Origin: an uncultured Oscillospiraceae bacterium
GTDB lineage: Bacteria > Bacillota > Clostridia > Oscillospirales > Oscillospiraceae
Reading direction: 5' to 3'
Assembly (NCBI GenBank): GCA_947628315.1
Contig: CANQZJ010000017.1
Location: 1 to 37,883 of the forward strand
Length of the DNA: 37,883 bases
This document shows positions 18,606 through 29,487 of the stretch, piece by piece (position 1 is the stretch's first letter; each line of letters opens with the position of its first letter). The notes below the pieces were generated by a model, which worked only from the letters and a program-made list of their open reading frames with translations, was not told the DNA's origin and searched no databases. Both the position numbers and the translations under genes were made by a program.

Positions 18606-20009
18606 TCAGAACCGGAAATAGAGGAAGGGGTTGTAGGTGCCGTCCACCAGGTAGGCAGTGGACAAAACCAGCCCCAGCAGCAGCGCCACCGGCAGGGCGA
18701 CCTTCCAGGCCTTCTCCGGCAGCTTCTTCCACAGGTTTTTGGCCAGCGGCGTGGAGGCCACGCAGGCGATGGCCAGGATGGGCAGGTAGTTGACGAAGTG
18801 ATAGAGAAAGTCCCCGTCCATGAGGCCGGCCCCGAAGCCGAACATAGCCTTCAAATAGCCGCCCAGCTGCCCGAAGTCCTCCACCGCGAAGATGGCCCAG
18901 CCCACCACGATGAGAAACAGGGCGTACACGTGGCCGATCCAGGCGGGCAGCTTCTCCAGCCGCTTCAGCAGGAAGGTCTTCTCGATGACCAGCAGCACGA
19001 AGTAGTAAAGCCCCCAGATCAGGAAGTTCCAGCTGGCCCCGTGCCAGATGCCGGTGCAGGCCCACACCACCAGCAGGTTGAAGATCATCCGGGAAACCTT
19101 CACCCGGCTGCCCCCCAGGGGGAAGTACAGGTACTCCCGGAACCAGCTCCCCAGGGAGATGTGCCATCTCCGCCAGAACTCGGTGGCGGATTTGGACAGG
19201 TAGGGATAGTTGAAGTTCTCCAAAAACTCGAAGCCCAGCATCCGACCCAGGCCGATGGCCATATCCGAGTAGCCGGAGAAGTCGAAGTAGAGCTGGAGGG
19301 AAAACGCGATGACCCCCAGCCAGGCCCCCAGGGTGGTGAGCTGGGCGGTGGGGGTGGCCTTGTACACGTCCCACAGCTGGCCGATGGCGTTGGCCAGCAG
19401 CACCTTTTTTGCCAGGCCCACCGTGAACCGCTGCACGCCGGAGGCGAACTTGTCCACCGTGTGCTCCCGGTGCTCCAGCTGCTCGTCCAGATCCTTGTAC
19501 TTGATGATGGGGCCGGCGATGAGCTGGGGGAACAGGGTGACGAAAGTGCCGAAGGTGATGATGTTCTTCTGGGTGCGGGCGTCCCCCCGGTACACGTCGA
19601 TGGTGTAGCTCATGGTCTGGAAGGTGTAGAAGGAGATGCCGATGGGCAGCGGGTGGCCCAGCACCTTCATCAGCTCGAACCCGGCCAGGGCGTTCACGTT
19701 GCCGGCGATGAAGTCCCAGTACTTGAAGAAGAACATCAGGGCCAGATTAAAGATGACCGAGGAGGCCACCGCCAGCTTGGCCCCCCGGATGTTTCCTTTG
19801 TTTTTATTCCGGGTCACCAGCATGCCGTGGGTGTAGTCGATGCCGATGGAGGCGAACATGATGAGGATATACACCGGCTCCCCCCAGCCGTAGAAGATCA
19901 GGTTGAGGATGAGCAGCACCAGGTTCCGCCATCTCAGCGGGGTGATATAGTACAGCAGCAGCACCGCGCAGAGGTAGAGGAACAGGAAGTATGGGGAGGA
20001 AAAGATCAC
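18606..20009 (-). CDS. MBOAT-family O-acyltransferase (AlgI/PatA-like)
   Basis: This 467-residue polytopic membrane protein begins MIFSSPYFLFLYLCAVLLLYY. It carries the MBOAT landmarks RWHISLGSWFREYLYFPLGG and GIWHGASWNFLIWGLYY, which includes the catalytic-site His. It takes acyl groups from cytoplasmic donors and passes them to an extracellular partner, here most likely the DHHW protein encoded next. A GTG start is used because GGAGGTGA lies 8 bases upstream and the frame opens there. A strong hairpin precedes it in the transcript. The acceptor polymer is not evident; teichoic-type or peptidoglycan-linked glycans are possible. Confidence 0.93.
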   Translation of the reverse strand: MIFSSPYFLFLYLCAVLLLYYITPLRWRNLVLLILNLIFYGWGEPVYILIMFASIGIDYTHGMLVTRNKNKGNIRGAKLAVASSVIFNLALMFFFKYWDFIAGNVNALAGFELMKVLGHPLPIGISFYTFQTMSYTIDVYRGDARTQKNIITFGTFVTLFPQLIAGPIIKYKDLDEQLEHREHTVDKFASGVQRFTVGLAKKVLLANAIGQLWDVYKATPTAQLTTLGAWLGVIAFSLQLYFDFSGYSDMAIGLGRMLGFEFLENFNYPYLSKSATEFWRRWHISLGSWFREYLYFPLGGSRVKVSRMIFNLLVVWACTGIWHGASWNFLIWGLYYFVLLVIEKTFLLKRLEKLPAWIGHVYALFLIVVGWAIFAVEDFGQLGGYLKAMFGFGAGLMDGDFLYHFVNYLPILAIACVASTPLAKNLWKKLPEKAWKVALPVALLLGLVLSTAYLVDGTYNPFLYFRF

Positions 20010-20054
20010 CGGCGTTCACCTCCAATCAAAGTGATCTGAGCGGGAACAGGGAAA

Positions 20055-20087
20055 CGGCGGGGGCCGTCGGCGCGGCGGCCCCCGCCG
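20055..20087 (-). other. Inter-gene RNA hairpin before the MBOAT gene
   Basis: A perfect 12-bp GC stem (20055-20066 with 20076-20087) with a 9-base loop sits between the DUF4358 gene and the MBOAT gene. The run after it on the minus strand is only TTTCCC, so it is a weak attenuator or an mRNA-stability element rather than a full terminator. Confidence 0.6.
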
Positions 20088-20111
20088 AACGGTCTGCGGG
20101 ACAGAACGGGA

Positions 20112-20816
20112 TCAGCCGAACCCGAGGGCCGTGGCGAAATCGCCGTCCTCAGCGGCCATGGACTCAGACATCTCGTGGACGGCCAGGATGACGTACTTGC
20201 CTCCGGTGAAGATGCGGGCGTTGTTCTCCCACTGCTCGATCATGGCGGGGTAAAAAGCACCCCCGTCGATCTGGCTGTCGATGCGCTGCTGGAAGATGGC
20301 CTTCACCGTCTCCACGTCGGCCTCGTCCTCTACCTCAACAAAGGCGAACTCACAGGCCACGCCGGTCATCATGGGGGTGTAGATCAGCCGCTGCTTCACA
20401 GGGACGGCCCCAAGGCCGGGGTACTCGTGGATCAGCCGCTCGTCGCTCATCAGATCCATGGCCGGGAACTCATACTCGCTGATGGTGGGGAACAGCTCGT
20501 CCATAAAGAAGTGCAGATCCGTGTCCCCTTCACCCACGCCGGAGGGCGGCAGGACGGTGTCGTCCGCATCGCCGGGCATCTGGGGACCGGGGCCGCCGGG
20601 CACGAAGATAGGGGGAGCGGAGGGTGCCTCGGAAGGCTCCTCGGTGGGGGCGGCGGTGGGCTCCTCGGAGGGAGTCTCGACAGGCGCCTCAGAGGGCTTC
20701 TCGGTGGCGGGAGGAACGCTGACGGGGCCGGGGCCCTGTTCCGTCTTGGGCCCGCAGGCGCACAGGCCCAGGAGCAGAGCGGCCGCCAGGGCCGGGAGCA
20801 GAACGTGCTTTTTCAT
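20112..20816 (-). CDS. DUF4358-like lipoprotein, copy 2 (with Pro/Glu-rich spacer)
   Basis: This 234-residue lipoprotein starts MKKHVLLPALAAALLLGLCACG, with a lipobox ending at C19 or C21. A spacer of about 60 residues follows, built of PSEAP/TEEP-like units, and then a globular domain. The domain contains the pattern EYEFPAM...YPGLGAV...YTPMMTG and ends in GGKYVILAVHEM, shared with the next gene upstream, so the two are paralogues. I assign DUF4358, a clostridial family of unknown function often found beside MBOAT/DHHW genes. The ATG at 20816 has AGGAGG 6 bases upstream; an earlier in-frame ATG lacks one. Likely outer-face membrane-anchored; role in acyl transfer is inference. Confidence 0.75.
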   Translation of the reverse strand: MKKHVLLPALAAALLLGLCACGPKTEQGPGPVSVPPATEKPSEAPVETPSEEPTAAPTEEPSEAPSAPPIFVPGGPGPQMPGDADDTVLPPSGVGEGDTDLHFFMDELFPTISEYEFPAMDLMSDERLIHEYPGLGAVPVKQRLIYTPMMTGVACEFAFVEVEDEADVETVKAIFQQRIDSQIDGGAFYPAMIEQWENNARIFTGGKYVILAVHEMSESMAAEDGDFATALGFG

Positions 20817-20826
20817 ATGATCCTCC

Positions 20827-21321
20827 TCACTTCTGGAGCGCGGCCTCAAAGTCGGCCTGGATGGCGTCGCAGTCGGTGTGAACCACCAGCATCATATAAT
20901 TGCCCACAGTGACCTGGCGGCAGTTGTTCACCCAGGCGTCGATGGTGTCGGGGTAGTTCATGCCCTCCTCGGTGCAGGCGGCCACCCGGGCGTCGAACAC
21001 CGCCTTGACGGCGCCGGCGGCGGAGGGGTCGGACAGCTTCACCAGGGTCAGCTCGGAGGGGGCGCCGGTCATCATGGGGGTGTAGACCTGGAACTCAGCC
21101 ACGCCGTCCAGGGCGGACAGGCCGGGATAGAACATCTCCAGCATATCCCCCTCGGCCAGCACCATGCCGGGGAACTCGTACTTCTCCATGGTGTCCTCAT
21201 AGAAGGCGGTCATATCCAGCTCGGCGTTCTGGGCGGGGCCGGGGCCGGTCTGGGTCTTGCCGCAGGCGCACAGGCACAGCGCCATCATCAGGGCAAGGGC
21301 AAGCGCGATTACCTTTTTCAT
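20827..21321 (-). CDS. DUF4358-like lipoprotein, copy 1
   Basis: This 164-residue lipoprotein starts MKKVIALALALMMALCLCACG, a classic signal with a Cys lipobox. After a short linker, it has the same domain as the next gene: KYEFPGM, FYPGLSAL, YTPMMTG, and NYMMLVVHTD near the end. It lacks the long Pro-rich spacer of its paralogue, so its domain would sit closer to the membrane. It is the first gene of the minus-strand acyl-transfer cluster, 10 bases before the second copy, with GGAGG 8 bases upstream of its ATG and a promoter further up. Biochemical function is unknown. Confidence 0.75.
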   Translation of the reverse strand: MKKVIALALALMMALCLCACGKTQTGPGPAQNAELDMTAFYEDTMEKYEFPGMVLAEGDMLEMFYPGLSALDGVAEFQVYTPMMTGAPSELTLVKLSDPSAAGAVKAVFDARVAACTEEGMNYPDTIDAWVNNCRQVTVGNYMMLVVHTDCDAIQADFEAALQK

Positions 21322-21440
21322 CTCAGATCCTCCTTATCGTTGGGGGGGGATCGGCGGCGGCTCCTTCCACCGTCATTCACTTGGACGGAGACTGCCGGGA
21401 AACGGTTCCCCGCCGAAAAATTTTCCCCACCTGCCGGGAT

Positions 21441-21469
21441 ATTGTATCACACCCCGCCGGAAAAGACAA
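21441..21469 (-). promoter_or_regulatory. Promoter of the DUF4358-MBOAT-DHHW cluster
   Basis: On the minus strand, TTGTCT (21469-21464), a 17-base spacer and TACAAT (21446-21441) with a TGTGA extension lie about 120 bases before the first gene. Confidence 0.65.
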
Positions 21470-21570
21470 CCTCGCCGGCGCAAAAAGGGAAAATTCTGTC
21501 ATGGGGGCCCTGCTTCGGCAAAGTGACAGCAAAAAAAGTGAATTTTGGGACAGTTTCGCCACTTTTTCTC

Positions 21571-21599
21571 TTGCCTTTTGGGATTCAAGCCGATATAAT
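21571..21599 (+). promoter_or_regulatory. Promoter of trmL (and perhaps the glycolytic genes)
   Basis: TTGCCT (21571-21576), a 17-base spacer and a perfect TATAAT (21594-21599) lie 24 bases upstream of the trmL start. Confidence 0.75.
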
Positions 21600-21623
21600 G
21601 TTCCGTGGTTAAGGGAGGGCATT

Positions 21624-22115
21624 ATGGTCAATATCGTGTTGGTGGAGCCGGAGATCCCCATGAATACCGGCAACATCGCCCGAACCTGCGCCGCCACCCG
21701 CAGCCGCCTCCATCTGGTGGAGCCTTTGGGGTTCGACGTCAGCGACAAGGCGGTGAAACGGGCGGGTCTGGACTACTGGCCCATGGTGGACGTGACGGTC
21801 TACCCCAGCCTGGACGCGCTGTTTGAGCGGCACCCGGAGGCGGCGGACGACCTGTGGCTGGCTACCACCAAGGCGCCCCGGGACTACTCCAGGGCCGTCT
21901 TCCGGGACGGCTGCTGGCTGTTCTTCGGCAAGGAGACCGCCGGCCTGCCGGAGTGGTTCCGCATGGCCCACTACGACCGATGCGTCCGCATCCCCATGCG
22001 GCCGGACGCCCGGAGCCTCAACCTGGCAAACTCCGTGGCCATCCTCACCTACGAGGCGCTCAAGCAGCAGGGCTTCCCCGGCTTATCCGGGGAAGGCGAG
22101 ATGGCGGAGTTGTGA
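21624..22115 (+). CDS. trmL: tRNA (cytidine(34)-2'-O)-methyltransferase TrmL
   Basis: This 163-residue SPOUT-fold enzyme methylates the ribose of nucleotide 34 in tRNA-Leu isoacceptors, using SAM. All three SPOUT motifs are clear: [16 protein letters not shown] at the start, [11 protein letters not shown] in the middle and [18 protein letters not shown] near the end, the last forming the knotted SAM site. The length equals the family norm. AAGGGAGGG precedes the ATG; the frame is open further upstream, but that part contains no family sequence and lies across the promoter. It is 68 bases ahead of pgk, with no terminator in between, so read-through into the glycolytic genes is possible. Confidence 0.95.
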   Translation: MVNIVLVEPEIPMNTGNIARTCAATRSRLHLVEPLGFDVSDKAVKRAGLDYWPMVDVTVYPSLDALFERHPEAADDLWLATTKAPRDYSRAVFRDGCWLFFGKETAGLPEWFRMAHYDRCVRIPMRPDARSLNLANSVAILTYEALKQQGFPGLSGEGEMAEL

Positions 22116-22183
22116 CCCCATCCCTCTTAAAACTTGTTAGAACCCGCCCCTATCACATCGAATCGACGAAAGGAGCTTTCACT

Positions 22184-23461
22184 ATGAATTACAACAAGAA
22201 GACAGTCAAGGACATCGACGTCAGCGGCAAGAAAGTCCTCCTGCGGTGCGACTTCAACGTGCCCCAGGCCAAGGACGGCAGCGGCGCCATCACTGACGAC
22301 AAGCGCATCCGGGCCGCCTTGCCCACCATCCAGTACCTGCTGGACAACGGCGCGGCCGTCATCGCCTGCTCCCATCTGGGCAAACCTGAGCCTAACTTCG
22401 AGAAGTGGGTCAAGAAGCAGACCGAGAAGGGCAAGGATCCCGCCACCCTCACCAAGGAGAAGTGGGAGAAGTCCCTGGAGGCCCTCTGCATGGAGCCCGT
22501 GGCCAAGCGCCTGAGCGAACTGCTGGGCAAGCCGGTGACTCTGGCCGGCGACATCAACGTGGTGAACGCCGACGTCCAGGCCAAGGCCGCCGCCCTGAAG
22601 CCCGGCGAGATCATGCTGCTCCAGAACACCCGCTTCAATAAGGGCGAGACCAAGAACGACCCCGAGTTTGCCAAACAGCTGGCCAGTCTGGCCGACATCT
22701 ACGTCTCCGACGCCTTCGGCGCCGTCCACCGCGCTCACGCCTCCACCGCCGGCGTGGCCGACTATCTGCCCGCCGTCTCCGGCTTCCTGATCCAGAAGGA
22801 GCTGGACTTCATCGGCGGCGCTCTGGCCAACCCCAAGCGTCCTCTGGTGGCCATTCTGGGCGGCTCCAAGGTCTCCACAAAGATCGGCGTCATCAACAAC
22901 CTACTGGAAATTGCCGACACCGTCATCATCGGCGGCGGCATGGCCTATACCTTCTCCGCCGCCCAGGGCGGCCAGGTGGGCGACTCCCTGCTGGAGCCCG
23001 ACTGGGAGGATTACGCCAACGACATGGTGAAGAAGGCCGCCGAGAAGGGCGTCCGCTTGCTCCTGCCCGTAGACACCGTCATCGCCGACGCCTTCGCCCC
23101 CGACGCCAACTCCAAGGTGGTCAAGTCCGGCGAGATCCCCGCCGGCTGGCAGGGCCTGGACATCGGCCCCGAGACCGTGGAGCTGTACTGCAAGGCCGTG
23201 GCCGACGCGGGCACCGTGATCTGGAACGGCCCCATGGGCGTGTTTGAGTTCGACAAGTTCGCCGCCGGCACCAAGGCCGTGGCCGAGGCCCTGTCCAAGA
23301 CCAGCGCCATCACCATCATCGGCGGCGGCGACAGCGCGGCTGCCGTCCAGCAGCTGGGCTACGCCGACAAGATGAGCCACATCTCCACCGGCGGCGGCGC
23401 CTCCCTGGAGTTCATGGAGGGCAAGGAGCTGCCCGGCGTGGCCTGCCTGCTCGACGCGTAA
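22184..23461 (+). CDS. pgk: Phosphoglycerate kinase
   Basis: This enzyme makes ATP and 3-phosphoglycerate from 1,3-bisphosphoglycerate in glycolysis. The N-domain has [10 protein letters not shown], the substrate segment CSHLGKP and [11 protein letters not shown]; the C-domain has [24 protein letters not shown] and [11 protein letters not shown]. It is 425 residues, longer than the usual 390-400. The extra length is a Lys/Glu/Trp-rich insertion at about residues 71-97, right after the SHLGKP substrate loop. The start has AAAGGAG upstream. Strong codon bias towards C-ending codons suggests high expression. It leads a compact glycolytic set; the gap gene usually placed before it is absent. Confidence 0.97.
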   Translation: MNYNKKTVKDIDVSGKKVLLRCDFNVPQAKDGSGAITDDKRIRAALPTIQYLLDNGAAVIACSHLGKPEPNFEKWVKKQTEKGKDPATLTKEKWEKSLEALCMEPVAKRLSELLGKPVTLAGDINVVNADVQAKAAALKPGEIMLLQNTRFNKGETKNDPEFAKQLASLADIYVSDAFGAVHRAHASTAGVADYLPAVSGFLIQKELDFIGGALANPKRPLVAILGGSKVSTKIGVINNLLEIADTVIIGGGMAYTFSAAQGGQVGDSLLEPDWEDYANDMVKKAAEKGVRLLLPVDTVIADAFAPDANSKVVKSGEIPAGWQGLDIGPETVELYCKAVADAGTVIWNGPMGVFEFDKFAAGTKAVAEALSKTSAITIIGGGDSAAAVQQLGYADKMSHISTGGGASLEFMEGKELPGVACLLDA

Positions 23462-23497
23462 AAATCTATACAACCGAACAAAGGAGTCCGAACCGCT

Positions 23498-24268
23498 ATG
23501 AATCTGAAATACCGCAAGACGATCATCGCCGGCAACTGGAAGATGAACAAGACCCTCACCGAGACCAAGGCCTTTGCCGAGGCCATCAAGCCCAACCTGG
23601 GCCGCCACAAGTGGTGCGAGGTCGTACTGTGCGTCCCCGGCGTCAATGTGAACGGCGCCGTCAAGGCTTTCCGGGACACCCGGGTGTCCATCGGCGGCGA
23701 GACCTGCCACTACGAGGCCTCCGGCGCCTATACCGGCGAGGTCACCGCCGAGATGCTCAAGGACGTGGGCGCCAAGTACGTCATCATCGGCCACTCCGAG
23801 CGCCGCCAGTACTACAACGAGACCGACTTCACCGTGAACAAGAAGGTCAAGGCCGCCCTGGAGGCCGGCCTGAAGCCCATCGTCTGCGTGGGCGAGAGCC
23901 TGGCTCAGCGGGAGCTGGGCGTCACCGAGGAGCTGATCTCCTATCAGGTGAAGGCCGCCCTGTCCGGCCTGACCGAGAACCAGGTGCGCCGCGTGGTCAT
24001 CGCCTATGAGCCCATCTGGGCCATCGGCACCGGCAAGACCGCCACCGCCGAACAGGCCGGCGAGGTCTGCACCCACATCCGCGCCATCATCCGCAAGCAG
24101 TTCGGCGCCCGGGTGGCCCGGGCCGTCACCATCCAGTACGGCGGCTCCATGAACGCCAAGAACGCGGCGGAGCTGCTGGCCCAGCCCGACATCGACGGCG
24201 GCCTCATCGGCGGCGCGTCCCTGAAGCCCGACGACTTCCTGGCCATCATCAACGCGGCCAATCAGTAA
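23498..24268 (+). CDS. tpiA: Triosephosphate isomerase
   Basis: This 256-residue TIM-barrel enzyme interconverts dihydroxyacetone phosphate and glyceraldehyde 3-phosphate. The active-site set is complete: AGNWKMN with the catalytic Lys near the N-terminus, H99 in IIGHSERR, and the catalytic E171 in AYEPIWAIGTGKTAT. The phosphate loop YGGSMN and GGASLKPDDF lie at the end. The ATG follows AAAGGAG by 10 bases. It sits 36 bases after pgk and 18 before gpmI, evidently in one transcript. Confidence 0.97.
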   Translation: MNLKYRKTIIAGNWKMNKTLTETKAFAEAIKPNLGRHKWCEVVLCVPGVNVNGAVKAFRDTRVSIGGETCHYEASGAYTGEVTAEMLKDVGAKYVIIGHSERRQYYNETDFTVNKKVKAALEAGLKPIVCVGESLAQRELGVTEELISYQVKAALSGLTENQVRRVVIAYEPIWAIGTGKTATAEQAGEVCTHIRAIIRKQFGARVARAVTIQYGGSMNAKNAAELLAQPDIDGGLIGGASLKPDDFLAIINAANQ

Positions 24269-24286
24269 TCGACGGAGGTTTTCTCC

Positions 24287-27164
<2,878 letters not shown>

Positions 27165-27177
27165 TTACAGCACAGCA

Positions 27178-27210
27178 AGAGGCCCCGGAGCCTGGCTCCG
27201 GGGCCTCTTT
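27178..27210. terminator. Terminator after eno
   Basis: AGAGGCCCCGGAG (27178-27190), loop CCTGG, and CTCCGGGGCCTCT (27196-27208) followed by TT. It also stands downstream of the convergent GGGtGRT gene. Confidence 0.9.
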
Positions 27211-27241
27211 ATCGTCATTGAATAACGGCTCGCTGCGCGGC

Positions 27242-28252
27242 TTAGAAGCGGCCGGCCTTGGCGGCCTCTTCCACGGCCACGGCCACGGAAACGGTCATAC
27301 CGACCATGGGGTTGTTGCCCGCGCCGATCAGGCCCATCATCTCCACATGGGCGGGGACGGAGGAGGAGCCGGCGAACTGGGCGTCGGAGTGCATACGGCC
27401 CATGGTGTCGGTCATGCCATAGGAGGCGGGGCCGGCGGCCATGTTGTCCGGGTGCAGGGTGCGGCCCGTGCCGCCGCCGGAGGCCACGGAGAAGTACTTC
27501 TTGCCCTTCTCGTTGCACTCCTTCTTATAGGTGCCGGCCACGGGGTGCTGGAACCGGGTGGGGTTGGTGGAGTTTCCGGTGATGGACACGTCCACGTTCT
27601 CCTTCCACATGATGGCGACGCCCTCGGTGACGTCGTTGGCGCCGTAGCAGTTGACTTTGGCGCGGGGGCCGTTGGAGTAGGCCTTGCGGAAGACCTCCTT
27701 CACCTGGCCGGTGTAGTAGTCCATCTCGGTCTCCACATAAGTAAAGCCGTTGACGCGGGCGATGATCTGGGCGGCGTCCTTGCCCAGGCCGTTCAGGATG
27801 ACGCGCAGGGGCTTCTGACGGACGCGGTTGGCCTTCTCGGCGATGCCGATGGCGCCCTCGGCGGCGGCGAAGGACTCATGGCCGGCCAGGAAGCAGAAGC
27901 AGTCGGTCTCCTCCTCCAGCAGCATCTTGCCCAGGTTGCCGTGGCCCAGGCCCACCTTGCGCTGGTCGGCCACAGAGCCGGGGATGCAGAAGGACTGCAG
28001 GCCCTCGCCGATGGCGGCGGCGGCCTCAGAGGCCTTGCGGGCGCCCTTCTTGATGGCGATGGCCGCGCCCACGGTGTAGGCCCACTTGGCGTTCTCGAAG
28101 CAGATGGGCTGGATGCTCTCCACCAGGTGGTAGACGTCGAGGCCGGCGTCCTTGGTGATCTTCTCGGCTTCCTCGATGGAAGCGATGCCGTAGCTGTTCA
28201 GGACAGCATTGATCTGGTCAATGCGTCTCTCATAGGATTCAAACAATGCCAT
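27242..28252 (-). CDS. GGGtGRT family protein (function unknown)
   Basis: This 336-residue protein begins MALFESYERRIDQINAVLNS and contains the family-defining motif GGGTGRT at residues 259-265. Other strikingly conserved-looking blocks are SIQPICFENAKWAYTVGAA, CFCFLAGHESF and the nearby AEGAIGIA. No signal peptide or membrane helix is visible, so it is cytoplasmic. The family is known only by its motif; I know no assigned reaction. A Gly-rich loop plus conserved Cys and His residues would suit a nucleotide- or cofactor-binding enzyme, but that is inference. GGAGGG lies 8 bases before the start, 14 bases after the IscU-like gene, so both are one operon. Confidence 0.9.
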   Translation of the reverse strand: MALFESYERRIDQINAVLNSYGIASIEEAEKITKDAGLDVYHLVESIQPICFENAKWAYTVGAAIAIKKGARKASEAAAAIGEGLQSFCIPGSVADQRKVGLGHGNLGKMLLEEETDCFCFLAGHESFAAAEGAIGIAEKANRVRQKPLRVILNGLGKDAAQIIARVNGFTYVETEMDYYTGQVKEVFRKAYSNGPRAKVNCYGANDVTEGVAIMWKENVDVSITGNSTNPTRFQHPVAGTYKKECNEKGKKYFSVASGGGTGRTLHPDNMAAGPASYGMTDTMGRMHSDAQFAGSSSVPAHVEMMGLIGAGNNPMVGMTVSVAVAVEEAAKAGRF

Positions 28253-28266
28253 TTGTCAGCCCTCCT

Positions 28267-28959
28267 TTATTCCTTTCTGGGGTCGATGATCTTCACCGCG
28301 TCGGCAACACGGCCATACTGGCCGCTGGCCTTCTCGTAAGCGGTGGCGGCGTCGTCGCCCTTCTTCATGAAGTCGGTCATCTTGCCGAAGTTTACGTACT
28401 TGTAGCCGATGATCTGGCCCTCCTCGTCCAGCGCGATGCCGGTGACGTAGCCCTCGGCCATCTCCAGATAGCGGGGGCCCTTGGCCAGAGTGCCGTACAT
28501 GGTGCCCACCTGGCTGCGGAGGCCCTTGCCCAGATCCTCCAGGCCGGCGCCGATGGCCAGGCCCTCCTCAGAGAAAGCGGACTGGGAGCGGCCATAGACG
28601 ATCTGCAGGAACAGCTCACGCATGGCGGTGTTGATGGCGTCGCACACCAGGTCGGTGTTCAGAGCCTCCAGAATGGTGCGGCCGGGGAGGATCTCGGCGG
28701 CCATGGCGGCGGAGTGGGTCATGCCGGAGCAGCCGATGGTCTCCACCAGCGCCTCCTGGATCACGCCCTCCTTCACGTTCAGGGTCAGCTTGCAGGCGCC
28801 CTGCTGGGGGGCGCACCAGCCCACACCGTGGGTCAGGCCGGAGATGTCCTTGACCTCTTTCGCCTTGACCCACTTGGCCTCCTCCGGGATGGGGGCGGCG
28901 CCGTGGTTCACGCCCTGGGCGACTTTACACATCTCCTCAACTTCGCGCGAATAAATCAT
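28267..28959 (-). CDS. IscU/NifU-like iron-sulfur scaffold protein
   Basis: This 230-residue protein has an IscU/NifU N-terminal-like core. Key cysteines are C49 and C56 (GWCAPQQGACKLTL, standing where IscU has its first cluster ligand), C77 in ETIGCSGMTHSA (equivalent to the IscU fGCxxxxAS block) and C106 (LVCDAINTAM). The C-terminal 110 residues are unlike IscU. It may assemble or hold an Fe-S cluster for its partner, the GGGtGRT protein. It is not next to iscS or sufBC genes, so it need not be a general scaffold. The start at 28959 has AAAGGAGT 8 bases upstream, and a promoter lies about 80 bases further up. Confidence 0.85.
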   Translation of the reverse strand: MIYSREVEEMCKVAQGVNHGAAPIPEEAKWVKAKEVKDISGLTHGVGWCAPQQGACKLTLNVKEGVIQEALVETIGCSGMTHSAAMAAEILPGRTILEALNTDLVCDAINTAMRELFLQIVYGRSQSAFSEEGLAIGAGLEDLGKGLRSQVGTMYGTLAKGPRYLEMAEGYVTGIALDEEGQIIGYKYVNFGKMTDFMKKGDDAATAYEKASGQYGRVADAVKIIDPRKE

Positions 28960-29036
28960 GTGAAAACTCCTTTCTGTGTATCGTACTGGATGGCAGGTCT
29001 CCATACAGAACAGACTTAATGAGCAGACCTAGGAAT

Positions 29037-29064
29037 ATTATACATGATTTTTCAGATTGTTCAA
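29037..29064 (-). promoter_or_regulatory. Promoter of the IscU-like/GGGtGRT operon
   Basis: On the minus strand, TTGAAC (29064-29059), a 16-base spacer and a perfect TATAAT (29042-29037) lie about 80 bases before the first start codon. Confidence 0.75.
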
Positions 29065-29087
29065 GACCTGACAATCAAAACCGGTGT

Positions 29088-29130
29088 AAAAAATTCGCCT
29101 CCCGCCGCACAATTTTCGCGGCCGGAGGCG
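29088..29130 (-). terminator. Terminator after the TSUP pair
   Basis: CGCCTCC (29096-29102) pairs with GGAGGCG (29124-29130), with GCCGC/GCGGC inside. On the minus strand it is followed by AATTTTTT. It starts at the very base after the stop codon of the TSUP gene. Confidence 0.8.
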
Positions 29131-29487
29131 TTATTTGCGGAACAGCTCCCTTGTGCCGATGACGAGCAGGAACACGCCGAAGCATTTGCGGAGCAGCTCC
29201 ACGTCCAGCGACGTGGCCAGCCACGCCGCCAGAGCGGTGCCGATAAGCCCCGCCAGGATGGCGGGAAAGAGCGCTTTTTTCTCGATATAGCCGTTTTTCA
29301 CGTGGGCGGGCAGGGCGGTGGCGGCGGTGGGCAGGAAGTACAGCAGATTGACCCCCTGGGCCAGGTTTTGGGGGACAGACACGAAGCCGGTCATATAGAT
29401 CAGCAGCAGGGAGCCGCCGCCGATGCCGAAGCCGGACAGCACCCCGGTGGCCGCCCCGGCCAGCAGGGGGATGAGCCAGTCCGTCAC
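29131..29487 (-). CDS. Half-size TSUP (TauE/SafE) permease protein, C-half type
   Basis: This 118-residue protein has about four membrane helices. It begins VTDWLIPLLAGAATGVLSGFGIGGGSLLL, where the Gly-rich motif matches the start of each TSUP half. It ends in LLRKCFGVFLLVIGTRELFRK, like the end of many full-length TauE/SafE proteins. Full transporters are about 250 residues with two such halves; they export or import sulfur-containing anions such as sulfite or sulfoacetate. The GTG start overlaps the stop of the upstream half by four bases (GTGA). With its neighbour it presumably forms one transporter. Substrate unknown. Confidence 0.85.
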   Translation of the reverse strand: MTDWLIPLLAGAATGVLSGFGIGGGSLLLIYMTGFVSVPQNLAQGVNLLYFLPTAATALPAHVKNGYIEKKALFPAILAGLIGTALAAWLATSLDVELLRKCFGVFLLVIGTRELFRK

